From positions 77,501 through 141,500 of the forward strand of contig JAXCGZ010003863.1 in assembly GCA_037179515.1 (NCBI GenBank): a stretch of DNA of 64,000 bases, given 5' to 3'. Every line of letters begins with the position of its first letter. Position 1 is the stretch's first letter. The position numbers and the translations under genes are program-made. A model generated the notes under the pieces. That model saw only the letters and a list, made by a program, of their open reading frames with translations, had not been told where the DNA came from and did no database searches. Positions 35,173-47,983 of this stretch are shown in pieces. This DNA is from Halocaridina rubra (Eukaryota > Arthropoda > Malacostraca > Decapoda > Atyidae).

Positions 35173-36296
35173 GGTGAATGTGGGGTCATAGAGACTGCCA
35201 GGGATCATGGGATATGTACCACACTTATGCATTTCAAGTATCACCTATTATGTAGGGATAGTCTGCCATTCCCATCAACTTGACAGTGTGCTGGCATTGG
35301 GGGTGTCCAAAATAACAACTCCCAAACTGGCCCACAAGTTCATAGAGGTATCTTGGATCCTGATATGTGAGCCCAATGGCAAGGGCTCTAGTTGGTGTGT
35401 GACCTGTTCGGGGGGGGTGCGGAGGTGTGTTTTTAGTGTGGGTCATCTAAACTTCCCATTAACAGAGGGTACAAAACCAGTCATTGTTAATTTTGTTATG
35501 CTGTCTAGCTGTGGAGATGCCTTCTTTAAACTATCTTCCAGTCACTAGCTGTAGATTCTGGAAGGGAGTGCTTAGGTACTGAAGTAGGGCATGGAATATT
35601 TTGTCCATGTCCAGACTGCATTTGGCCCAAGTGTTGGTGTGAGGGAATCCTTACGGCAGATCTTACAGCAGCCTTGGCCCTGACATTGGGCTGGAGGTAG
35701 TTTGCAGAGTTTAGGCAAACTGACATCCCTATTTCTTGAGAACGGTTAGCAATTATTCACTCCCCAACTTAGTCCCATCTACAGTGGGAAGCTCCTCCAG
35801 CACCCCCCTCAGCATGTGAAGAAGCCTTGTAACTTGGTGGTGATCCTACTGGAGGAGGTGCTGATGGGGGAAGCACCCGATTTCAAGCCAGCCTGTTAGC
35901 CTATCTGTGTAGACTAAGTACAAATGACTCCTAAGCTGGCAGAGATCCACTACTCTGTTGAAATGAGTATTCAGAAGGCAGAGTTGTAATTAGAGCCTCA
36001 AGTGGAGAGAAGGGTGCGTAGATGTTGCAGGCAACATGGTTAGACCTATGGTGCTGAAGATCCCCTTCCATGCCAGGTCAATATTCTGTCTGTCTGACCT
36101 GCATGAGCATGCAGCTCAGACCCTGATGACTTTCATGTAGATTAGCAACTCTGGGATGACTAGGTGCTCTTACAATTGTTCATAGGTACATGTTGCAAGG
36201 TCTTGGGACTCAGCATCGGTATATCATGGAGACATACCAACTCCTGTACCTTTTTGGGGTGCAAATCACCAGCTAGAACCCATGCTACTAGCAGCT
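35173..36296 (-). mobile_element. Ty3/gypsy-like retrotransposon remnant, integrase part
   Basis: On the minus strand, broken frames read VVDLCQLRSHLYLVYTDRLTGWLEIGCF-type integrase core sequence, then a KSLASSSPVSVRAKAAV-like block (35526-35726) and LQYLSTPFQNL. A C-terminal part near 35234-35446 follows, with QDPR and GQFG...PNAST-like sequence in alternate frames. This is the downstream continuation of the pol remnant at 40296-42800; CR1 copy d separates the two. No LTR was recognised at the low-coordinate end, where CR1 copy b abuts. Confidence 0.65.
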
Positions 36297-36724
36297 GGTA
36301 ATTACCTAATTGTATTTACCTAATTGTGTTTATGGGAAAGAGCCCTCTGCTCATAACTCCCTGTCTCCTGCTTGGTTCTATTTTTGTACTCAGTGATACC
36401 TATCATATATGTCCTTAAAACTATTATTTGACTTAAATTTAAGTCAACTACTCTTTCACAAAAAGTATTTCCTTACATCCTCCAAAGAAGATTTTTAGGA
36501 AGCTTCAAACCTCTAGTTCTAGAACTAACCATATCAAAATATCGATACTTATCCACTCTGTCAAAATCACAAAAGAATTTAAAAACTGTCACCATATTCC
36601 CCATTCATTCTTCTAGCTTTGAGTGATGGTGTCTTTAATTCCCTCTGCCTCTCCTTATAATTGAGATTGCGTGTTTCTGGCACCAGGTTCGTGGCATATC
36701 TCTGAACTTTTTCCAGTTTTTTAT
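36297..36724 (-). mobile_element. CR1-like copy d, 3' part
   Basis: Minus-strand 3' end of copy d: the C-terminal ORF2 block from KLEKVQR to the stop, then AACACAATTAGGTAAATACA and ATTAGGTAATTAC. It is split from the rest of copy d (38704-40295) by the insertion of copy c. Divergence from copy c is clear (for example ACCTAATTGTATTTACC), so d is older. Confidence 0.85.
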
Positions 36725-38703
36725 GTGATTACCTAATTGTGATTACCTAATTGTGTTTACGGGAAAGAGCCCAAAGCTCGTATCTTCCCGGTTCCATTTT
36801 AGACTTAGTGATACTTATCATACCTGTCCTTAAAACTATGGATTGAGATAGCATTAACTACCTCCTCGCTTAGCCAATTCCAATTATCAACTACTCTTAC
36901 ACTGAAAAAGTATTTCCTTACATCCTGCAAAGAAGTTTTCTTACCAAGCTTCAAACTATGACCTCTAGTTCTAGAGCCAGCCATATCGAAATATCGATCC
37001 CTATCCACTCTATCATAACCATGAAGGAATTTAAAGACTGTCACCATATCCCCCCTTACTCTTCTAGCTTCCAGTGATGGTAAGTCTAATTCCCTCAGCC
37101 TCTCATCATAACTGAGATTGCGTATTTCTGGCACCAGTTTCGTGGCATGTCTTTGAACTTTTTCAAGCTTAGCTATGTGCTTTTTCAAGTGCGGATTCCA
37201 AAAGGGGGCTGCATATTCGAGTTTTGGCCTCACATAGGTTACATAAATATTTCTGAACATTTCCTTGTCCATGTGCCTGAAGGCTACCCTTACATTTGAT
37301 AAGAATGCATATGCTGCCCTTACTATGCCATTTATATGTATTTCTGGAGACAAATCTGCCAGTATGTTTACTCCTAGATCTCTCTCATTTTCTGTCTCTT
37401 GAAGTTGTACTCCAGCCACCGAGTAGTCAAGCTTGGGCCTTCTTGCACTTGTACCCATTCTCATTACCTTACATTCTGAAGTATTGAATTTCATTAGCCA
37501 CTTTTCTGACCACTCATGCAGATTATTTAGATCCTCCTGAAGTTCTCTACCATTGTTCTCGTTTTTTACTTTCTTCACAATCTTTGCATCATCTGCAAAC
37601 ATATTCATGAATGAATTTACAGACTCTGGTAGGTCATTTACATATACAAGGAACAAATGTGGCCCTAAAACTGAACCCTGTGGAACTCCACTACTAAGTG
37701 TTTGTGAATTTCTTAAGCACATGAGGGGATATGTCATCAGGACCTGTAGCTTTATGAACATCTAAATCCATCAGCGCTTTGCATACCTCTGTGGCCCTTG
37801 AGCTTCTATCACTGCAATCTGAGGGGGTGGGGTATTTTCTACTGTAAATACTGACTGAAACTCCTTGTTCAATTCTTTGCAGATCTCTTCATCCGTCTCA
37901 GTGATGCTTCCATCCGCTCTCTTTAGCCTTAAAACCTGTTCTTTTACCTTCAGTTTTCCTCTGATAAAGCTGTGGAAAAGCTTGGGATTTTCTTTAGCCT
38001 TCCTAGTGATGTCCCTCTCATAATCTCTCTCTGCCTCTCTCCTTTTACTTAGGTAGTCATTTCTTGCTCTTTTGTAGGTTTGCCAGGCATTTATGTTTTT
38101 TCTCCTCCTATACCTTTTCCAGCATTTGTCTCTCCACTCCTTAGCTCTTTTACACCCATTATCGAACCATTTCTCTCTGGCATGAATTACACCTACTTTG
38201 GTGACAGGTATGCAGCAATCTACTATCTTCCCATATTTCTCACAAAAGATGTCATACATTTCTTGTACAGATTTGTTGTAAAATAAGGTTCTCCAGTCAA
38301 TAACTGCAAAAAGCTCATTCATTTTGATGTAATCTCCTTTCGGATAGTTCCTCCTCATGTCCTCAGTGCCTCTACTCTCAGGAAGAATATCTTCAATGAT
38401 ATACTCCATCAACAACACACAGTGGTCACTCTTTCCAATTGGTGGTTCATACTCAATATTTTCAATATCCAACACATTATCTGTGAACACTAGATCAAGT
38501 AGTGATGGCTCATCCCCACCCCTGGCCCTTGTTGGTTCCATTACATGTTGGTGTAGGAAATTCCCTTGTACGCAATCTAGGAATCTTGCCCCGAATGAGT
38601 CCTCACCACTGTGTGGGTCAAGGTTTATCCAATCTATCTCTTTATGATTAAAGTCTCCCATAATCAAAATCCTACATTTTTTTTCCCGTGCCATGTTAAC
38701 AAC
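36725..38703 (-). mobile_element. CR1-like copy c, young, nested in copy d
   Basis: A minus-strand copy truncated at GTTGTTAACATGGCACGGG (endonuclease, before the GDFNHKEIDW motif) and ending with two 14-nt repeats (AATTAGGTAATCAC). Blocks: 37771-38703 endonuclease to linker, then 36805-37761 with SGVPQGSVLGPHLF, FADDAK and the full C-terminus to KDRYDKYH. Relative to the intact ORF2 it lacks 26 bp after EAQGP and about 500 bp of the RT fingers, so it cannot encode an active enzyme. TATGTG flanks both ends (36722 and 38704), a likely target duplication within copy d. Confidence 0.9.
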
Positions 38704-40295
<1,592 letters not shown>

Positions 40296-42800
40296 GGGTA
40301 TATGGGATTCTCTACAGCTGAATTTGGGACAGCTTCCTTGCCCATGATAATGCCATCTTTCTCATCCAGCACTTCCACAGTGACTATTGTTATGATCGCC
40401 ACCAGGTTGTCTTCTTGGTCAGTGTCTTTCAGGGGTACCCTCAGGGTAGGGCATCCAAAGAGGAAATAAGCAGAAGAATTCCCTTGTCAGGTAGGAATTT
40501 AATGACAAATTTATATTGGAGGGTCTTTTCCTTCAGGCAAAATAAGCTTGAGTTCACCAAGGCTGCCAAAACTCCATCCCTTAAGAGTTCTAACAAGTAA
40601 TGTTAGTCAGTCACTAACATGGTTATTGGACAATCATGCAAGGACAATATTGCTTTCTGGAGGTACCTGATGACCACCAAGACCTCCTCCTCTATTGAAG
40701 CATATCCAGCCTATGTGGGGATCAGGTGATGGCCACCACACAGAGCCAGGCACCACCCTCCTTTGTAACTATGGGTATATCTTTGAAGGTACACACCTGC
40801 AGTATTGTTGCAAAATGAGAAACCCAATGCCTTCCTTGTTCCAATTAGTGATTGCTGCAGTGTGGCAGGATTTATCTTAGTAGACAAGTTCATTCTTTCT
40901 ATCTGACAAATGGTGTCCTTCACCTATCAGAAGTTGAGTTGAAGTTGATCATCCCAGTGCTCCTGCTTGCTTGTCAGTGTCCTTAGAAGTTCACTGAAAG
41001 GTTCCATAATAGGTGCCACAACAATAAAGGGTGCCAGATGGTCCACAAATTCATGCCACAACTTTCAACAAGCGTACATACCAAATTAAGATTTTGTAAT
41101 TGTAATTCTTAGGTATTCTCAATACTTCTATAGCCAACGTAAAGCATGTTTTACTAGGTTACAACTCTCCTTTTTTTATATATGCAGAGAAAAGACCACA
41201 GTCAGAAATTGAGTTGACCTTGGCTAGACATTAAGCACAAAATAAACGTTCAGTTTTTCTATAGCTCAGCATTATGCAACAGGTTGAGAAAAATCTTAAT
41301 TTCATTCGTGAATAACTTAAAAAATCTTATCTTTTCTAACATTTATTGACATCTAAAATACTTTTCTAATTTTTATTTCATCTTGCTCTTTGAAACGTAT
41401 CCTTGATGGTTGGTGGGACATGGGGAACTCCTCCATCTATGTGCAAGTAACCAAAAAGTAGTAGGTGTGTCAAAGAGCCTGCTCTATACTACTGCCATAC
41501 AAAATGGTGTTGGCCTCACACTTGCGCTTGTGAGGAATGTTTTGGATGCCATCAGTTAATTGCCTGGTATAGGCATTCAAAACTGAACAGTGTCCCATTG
41601 GTATATGGCAGTAATGCTATCTTCTCCAAGGGATGACAAAAGTCATCGGCTTCTTGCTCTCTTGGTCCAACTCTACCTGGTGAAAGCCCCAAATAGCATC
41701 TACCACTGTCATGTAAGAACGATTGAGGAAACCAGACACCTTATAAAAGGGTGCAGGAGTGCAATGACTATCCTCAAACAAGAAGGGTTAAGGCATTGAT
41801 AATCTACAGTGCATCCATGTGGCCATTTTTCTTAACCACTGCTGCCATCCTGACACACCACTTGGTAGCTTCCCTAGGGTGGACAGGCTGGATATTGCCT
41901 CATTGTACATCCTCACCGAGTTGTGCCTCCACTTATGTCTCTTAGACCTTGAGGACATTGGTAAGGGAATGGCAAGCATAGGGAAGGGATCCGGGAGATA
42001 GGTATATGTGGTGCAGAGGGATGACCATCACCAGATGTGGTGATTTCATAGTACTGAAATAAGGTGATGAGAATTGTTGGAACAGACACTCCTGATGCTG
42101 TGCAACATTCTCCTCCAGGCATGGGAAGGGCATTATTGAGTGGAGTCGTGGGCAGGTAATATCTTCCTCTATGATGAGGGTTACATTTGGTAGATGGTGT
42201 GGGAAGGAGACAGGAACCAGCCCCAGTCTCTTATAACCTGCCAAAGATAAATGCAGGTATGGTGAAATCTCCACAAAATAGATATCCAATATCATTGTTA
42301 ACTGATGAACAGGTTGACACACCATCCAGGGTGAGCAGAACTCTGTAGAGACCTGACATTGCAGCTAGTACCCTGCAACATTCTTCAAACCCTTCAAGAC
42401 CATGAGCTGTGCAAGGAGAAAGTACAGTGACCATGGCAGAGAAACACCCACCATACACATCTGCTTCCGCATGTCAGGAACAGCCATGGCGGGAAGGGCC
42501 ACATCCTCACTGTGCTGGGAAATAGACACTGCAAGAAAGGGTTGGCTGTATGTTGTAGATGCCTCCACAATGGCACTGGACACTGCTGCAGAGGAGACTT
42601 TATTTCTGCTCCTGTGGCACTTCCTGACATGGCCCACATTCTGGCATACATGGCAAATAATGCCCTAGGCAGAGCAGGAGTTTTTGTCAACATTTGAGAT
42701 TCCACAGTTAATGCAAGGCTTCATGGAGGATTGCTGAGGAGGTAGGCACATGGTAGCAACAGCTGGGTCTCTATTAATGCCGTCTGATGCCATAGCAACT
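40296..42800 (-). pseudogene. Ty3/gypsy-like gag-pol remnant
   Basis: Read on the minus strand, the order is gag to pol. A zinc-knuckle-like CHVCQNVGHVRKC lies near 42620. Possible protease sequence follows. A reverse transcriptase block near 41450-41860 reads NGHMDA...VDYQCLN, then VVDAIWGFHQVELDQESKKP, MTFVIPWRRYHYCHIPMGH and NIPHKRKCEANTILYGSS, where the expected catalytic Asp pair is lost. An RNase H block at 40340-40960 includes KALGFSFCNNTAG, GGWCLALCGGHHLIPT and FCLKEKTLQYKFVIKFLPDK. Many stops are present. CR1 copy d interrupts it at 40295, and the integrase part resumes at 36296. Confidence 0.75.
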
Positions 42801-43035
42801 GGGTGGGTGTGTTTTATTGGCAAAACATTTTGCCAGCACCCGTGTCTCTCACTGCAGACTCACAGGCCAAACACTTAACCCTTAGAATGTCAGCACAAAT
42901 ATGCAAATATTAGTTTTGAAACATACCAGGTAACTTAAACCAACTATTAATTTTCCTAATTACATATATTCAGATAGATCACTATTACAACTAGTGCACT
43001 GGAAGGCATAGTCTAGTGCCAACTGAGAACACCTT
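42801..43035. other. Flank between gypsy remnant and CR1 copy e
   Basis: No gene recognised; perhaps the 5' part of the gypsy remnant. Confidence 0.35.
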
Positions 43036-43622
43036 TGAAAATGTAAGGGTAGCCTTCAGGCACATGGACAAGGAAATGTTCAGAAATATTTATGTAACCT
43101 ATGTGAGGCCAAAACTCGAATATGCAGCCCCCTTTTGGAATCTGCACTTGAAAAAGCACATAGCTAAGCTTGAAAAAGTTCAAAGACATGCCACGAAACT
43201 GGTGCCAGAAATACGCAATCTCAGTTATGATGAGAGGCTGAGGGAATTAGACTTACCATCACTCAAAGCTAGAAGAGTGAGGGGGGATATGGTGACAGTC
43301 TTTAAATTCCTTCATGGTTATGATAGAGTAGATAGGGATCGATATTTTAATATGGCTGGCTCTAGAACTAGAGGTCATAGTTTGAAGCTTGGTAAGAAAA
43401 CTTCTTTGCAGGATGTAAGGAAATACTTTTTCAGTGTAAGAGTAGTTGATAATTGGAATTGGCTAAGCGAGGAGGTAGTTAATGCTATCTCAATCCATAG
43501 TTTTAAGGACAGGTATGATAAGTATCACTAAGTCTAAAATGGAACCGATGAGGAGACGGGAAGATACGAGCTTTGGGCTCTTTCCGGTAAACACAATTAG
43601 GTAATCACAATTAGGTAATCAC
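43036..43622 (+). mobile_element. CR1-like copy e, short 3' fragment, young
   Basis: Starts at AAATGTAAGGGTAGCCTTCA and keeps an open frame of about 165 codons from NVRVAFRHMDKEMF to KDRYDKYH with no stop. It ends with two 14-nt repeats (ACAATTAGGTAATC). It differs from the intact copy by only a few residues in this region. No catalytic domain, so it is a dead 5'-truncated insertion. Confidence 0.9.
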
Positions 43623-44655
43623 TCAGTGGCCCGTTCAGAGCCTGACAATTACTAAATATCTCATTCCACAACACCTCTTGGTTACATGAACTTAATACTA
43701 TTGATTCTGTATTTCCAAGGTTTGTTTAGGGCTAAAACTACTCTTCTGTGCACTGAAAATCCTAGAATTATTTCTTATTGTGCCCGTTAAAGGGATCAAT
43801 CGCCCATACCCACTGACTCAATATCCTTTATCTGCTGTAATCCATTATATTTGGTCTGGGAATCCAGTCACAAACCCTAATTTTACAGTTCTGTCCAAGC
43901 CTTCCCCAATCTACCCAGCTAACCAAGCTAATCTCCTTATTTCATTAGCAAATACATCTACTTTTTCCCCTAACCACTGCCCCTTTTAAACCTTCCAAAA
44001 GCATCAAACGTACCCTGTGCAAAAGTTGCTTCCAATCTACTCTTATTCTTATCAGCATCCGATTGATACTTTTCAGCCATCTCCAGGTACACTGCTAATG
44101 CATTCCCTTCCAAAAACAGATATAAAGCTAGTCAAATCTTTAATATCCGTCAATTTTGCCACTAACTTCACCTTCTTGAACCGCTAAACAACATCGGCCT
44201 TCCAACCAAATGATTTCAGCATCTCGCCATGAAATATACCCTTCTCAGCAATGACGTTCAATGGCCTAAATATTATATGAACAGAAATAAAAGGTTCAAA
44301 GCACTTTTTGTTCATAAAACAGAAAATCCGACCTGAGTAACCCCCCCCCAAAAAAAAAAACCACGTGCACACACACAAACAAGAAGGCATCAGAAAGAAT
44401 TCAACACGACTTCCCAATAATTCTCGGGTCTCTCCTTTCCTCTCCTACTAAAAATGCCTCCACGCCCAACCCCCAAAAAGCAAACCCCACCATTCCCGCC
44501 ACCACGCCACTCATCATTACCACTCTATCACATAAATATTGCGACAGAATACAATGCCCAAAACTCGTTTAAAAAAACAAAATAAGAGCATTAAAGAAAC
44601 CAAGAACACTGACAATGATTATTATCTAACAATAACAATGCTAATTTACACATCA
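43623..44655. other. Gene-free stretch
   Basis: No gene recognised. A C-run and A-run sit at 44341-44360. Confidence 0.4.
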
Positions 44656-44806
<151 letters not shown>

Positions 44807-47800
44807 ATGTGCCCTGTGGGGCTGGCACAACATCAAAGAATAGCCTCAACGTATTCCCTACGTATCGTAAAAGGCGACATAAGGTGGACGGGGCGGGGGG
44901 ACTAGGAATCCCCCCCTTGTATCAACCTCCTGTGAGACGTCAAAGAAGAAGGGGAGTAGAGGGGGGAATAATTTCTCCCCAAACTCTAGTTTGGGGGTGT
45001 CTAAATGTGCATGGTTGTAGTACGATAAAGAGCAAAAGATGTGAGATTGGATATATGTTTGGTAGGAGGAGGATGGATGTATTGGCATTGTGTGAGACGA
45101 AGATGAAAGGAAAAGGAGAAGTGGCATTTGGTGATGTGACGGGTAGGGTGTCTGGGGTTGAAAGGGGGAGAGCGAGAGAAGGTGTGGCATTATTGTTGAG
45201 TGAATGGATGGTAAATCAGGTAGTGGAATGGAAAGAAGTGTCATCTAGGCTGATGTGGGTGAGGGCCAGGATAGGAAGGGAATGTTGGACTTTTGTTAGT
45301 GCGTATGGGTCAGGATGTGAGAGAAGTGAGGAAGAGCGGGATGAATTCTGGAATGAGTTAACTAGATGTGTGGATGGTCTGAGTAGAAGGAACTATGTAG
45401 TTGTGTTGGGTGACTTGAATGCCAGAGTGGGTGATGGAGAGATAGAAGGTGTTGTAGGAAAGTATGGGGTACCAGGTGGGAATGAGAGTGGCGAGAGACT
45501 GTTAGATATGTGTGTGGAGCAAGAGTTGGTGATAGGTAGTAGTTTATTTAAGAAGAAGTTAATAAATAAGTATACATGGATGAGAGTGGCAAATGGAAGA
45601 GTGAAAGAAAGAGCATTGATGGATTATGTGTTGGTAGCAAAGAGCATGGTTGGTAGAGTGAAAGATGTACATGCATTCAGGGGTGTGGCTGCTGAGATGT
45701 CTGATCATTTTTTGGTTGAAGCAAAAGTGGTAGTAGCAAAAGAGTGGGGAAATACTGTGGGGGGATGTAGAAGGGAAATAGTGAAGGTGGAAGAGTTGAA
45801 AAGGCCAGAGAAGAGACAGGAATATCAGGACAGGTTGAGAGTGCCATATGACAGGGTGAAAGAAAGAGAAGTTGGGGAGTTAGGGGAGGAATGGGGGTTG
45901 ACGAAAGAATGTTTTGTGGGACATGCAAGTGATGTGTGTGGAAAGAGGTTTGTTGGAGGTGGCATGAGGAGGGGCAGCGAGTGGTGGAATGAAGGGGTGA
46001 AAATGAAGGTGGAAGAGAAAAAGAGGGCTTTTGAGGAATGGCTGCAGTGGAAAAGTAGGGAGAAGTATGAAAGATATAGGGAGAAAAATGTGGAAACCAA
46101 GCGGAAGGTAGAGGAAGAGAAGAGGTTGGCAAATGTTAGGTGGGGACAGGATTTTAGTAGGTCAATTGAGGAGAATAAAAAGAAGTTTTGGAGAGAAGTG
46201 AAGAGAGTAAGGAAGGGTGGATCGAGGATGGAAGAGACAGTGAAAGATGTGAATGGACAGATGTTAAGAGGGAACGATGCAAGGAAAACATGGGCAGAAT
46301 ATTTTGAGTGGTTGCTGAATGTTGAGGAAGATAGAGAGGCAGCTATAGTGGCAGTGGGATGGGTTCATAGGCCAGTAATGGGAGATGAAAATGAGAGAGA
46401 GATTACAAGAGAGGAGGTGAAAAGGGCATTGTATGAAGCAAAAGCAGGTAAAGCACCTGGAATGGATGGTGTGAGAGCGGAGATGTTGAAAGAAGGGGGT
46501 GTGACTGCATTGGAAAGGTTAGTGAAAGTGTTTAATATATGCTTTATGTTGTCATTGGTGTCAGTGGAATGGGTGATTGCCTGTATAGTGCCGCTATACA
46601 AAGGTAAGGGAGATATGTATGAATGCAGTAATTTTAGGGGTATAAGTTTGTTGAGTGTGGTAGGAAAAGTGTATGGTAGGATACTGGTTAATAGGATTAG
46701 GGATAAGACAGAATATGTGATCGCAGAAGTGCAGAGTGGTTTTAGGAGAGGTAGAGGTTGTATAGATGAGATTTTTATAGTTAGGCAGTTATGTGAGAAA
46801 TATTTAGCAAAGGGTAAGGATGTGTATTTTGCATTTTTGGATCTGGAGAAAGCATATGATAGAGTTGATAGAGAGGCTATGTGGAATGTTTTGAGATTAT
46901 ATGGAATTAATGGTAAATTGTTGCATGCAGTGAAGAGCTTGTATGAGGGCAGTAGAGCTTGTGTTAGGGTAGGAAATGAAGCGAGTGAGTGGTTTCCAGT
47001 GAGTGTGGGACTGAGACAGGGATGTGTGATGTCACCATGGCTGTTCAATTTGTATATTGATGGAGTTGTAAGAGAGGTGAATGAGCGAGTGCGTGGTTGA
47101 GGTTGAGAATGGTAGATGAGGATGATAACGAGTGGGAGCTGAATCAGTTGCTGTTTGCAGATGATACTGTGGTGGTGGCAGATTCAGAGGAAAAGCTGTC
47201 AGTTCGTGTCAGAATTTGGAATGGTGTGTGAGAGAAGGAAGTTGTGAGTGAATGTGGGAAAGAGTAAGGTTATGAGGTGTACAAGAAATGAGGATGGCAC
47301 TGGATTGAATGTTATGTTGAATGGAGAGACACTTGAGGAGGTTAATCAGATTAAGTATTTAGGCTCGGTTATAGCTGCAAATGGTGGAGTGGAAGCAGAT
47401 GTGTGTCACAGAGTGAATAAAGGATGTAAAATGTTGGGTGCATTGAAAGGAGTGATGAAGAATAGAGGGTTGGAAATGAATGTTAAGAAAGTTTTGTATG
47501 AGAAAGTGGTTGTGCCAACTGTGATGTATGGCTCAGAGTTATGGGGGATGAAAGTAAGTGAGAGACGGAAACTAAATGTGTTTGAGATGAAATGCCTGAG
47601 GAGTATGATTGGTGTATCTCGATTGGATAGGGTTAGGAATTAAGTGGTGAGAGCAAGAACGGGTGTGAGGAGAGAAATTGCAGCCAGAGTAGATATGAAT
47701 GTTCTGAGATGGTTTGACCATGTGGAAAGGATGGATGATGAAAGGCTGCTGAAAAAGGTGATGAATGCGAGAGTTGATGGGAGAAATGCTAGAGGGAGGC

Positions 47801-47900
47801 CTAGGTTTGGATGGATGGATGGAGTAAGGAGAGCCCTGGGAAGCAAGCGAGCGTGCTAGGAATAGGAATGAGTGGCGAGCGATTGTGACGTAGCTCTGAT
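44807..47900 (+). pseudogene. RTE-like endonuclease/reverse transcriptase, lightly damaged
   Basis: An open frame runs to the TGA at 47098-47100. Endonuclease motifs: LNVHGCSTIK, LCETKMKG, VVVLGDLNARVG, MDYVLVAK, SDHFLVEA. RT motifs: GKAPGMDGVRAEML, YKGKGD...NFRGISLLSV, VQSGFRRGRGCIDE, FAFLDLEKAYDRVDR, GLRQGCVMSPWLFNLYIDGV. After the break, LLFADDTVVVADSEEKL lies at about 47143-47200, so the catalytic Asp pair survives in another frame. A second shift near 47220 leads to 47248-47640 (KSKVMRC, IKYLGSVIAANGG, VPTVMYGSELWGMK) and a stop at 47641, then RWFDHVERMDDERLLKKVM. Only a few lesions separate it from an intact gene. A likely start is the Met of MFGRRRMDVLAL or further upstream. Confidence 0.8.
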
Positions 47901-47974
47901 GGGCATCTGCTGTTACCACGGGGCTGCATCTTACAGAGGTAGCCCTGTGGTAGGGGCAGTAGGATGAGTTGGCA
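44807..47974 (+). mobile_element. RTE-like LINE, near full length, frame broken near its 3' end
   Basis: Begins at TATGTGCCCTGTGGGGCTGG and carries one long endonuclease/reverse transcriptase region. The 3' UTR is interrupted by CR1 copy f and resumes at 50908. The sequence ends in ATAA repeats followed by an ATT array. The retained 5' region suggests a full-length insertion rather than the usual 5'-truncated copy. Confidence 0.8.
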
Positions 47975-47983
47975 GTTGTGGAG

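Noticed and set aside
45677..47048. Long minus-strand frames opposite the RTE coding region
   Set aside because: Shadow frames of a purine-rich coding strand. They lack motifs, and the plus strand has a full set of RT motifs.
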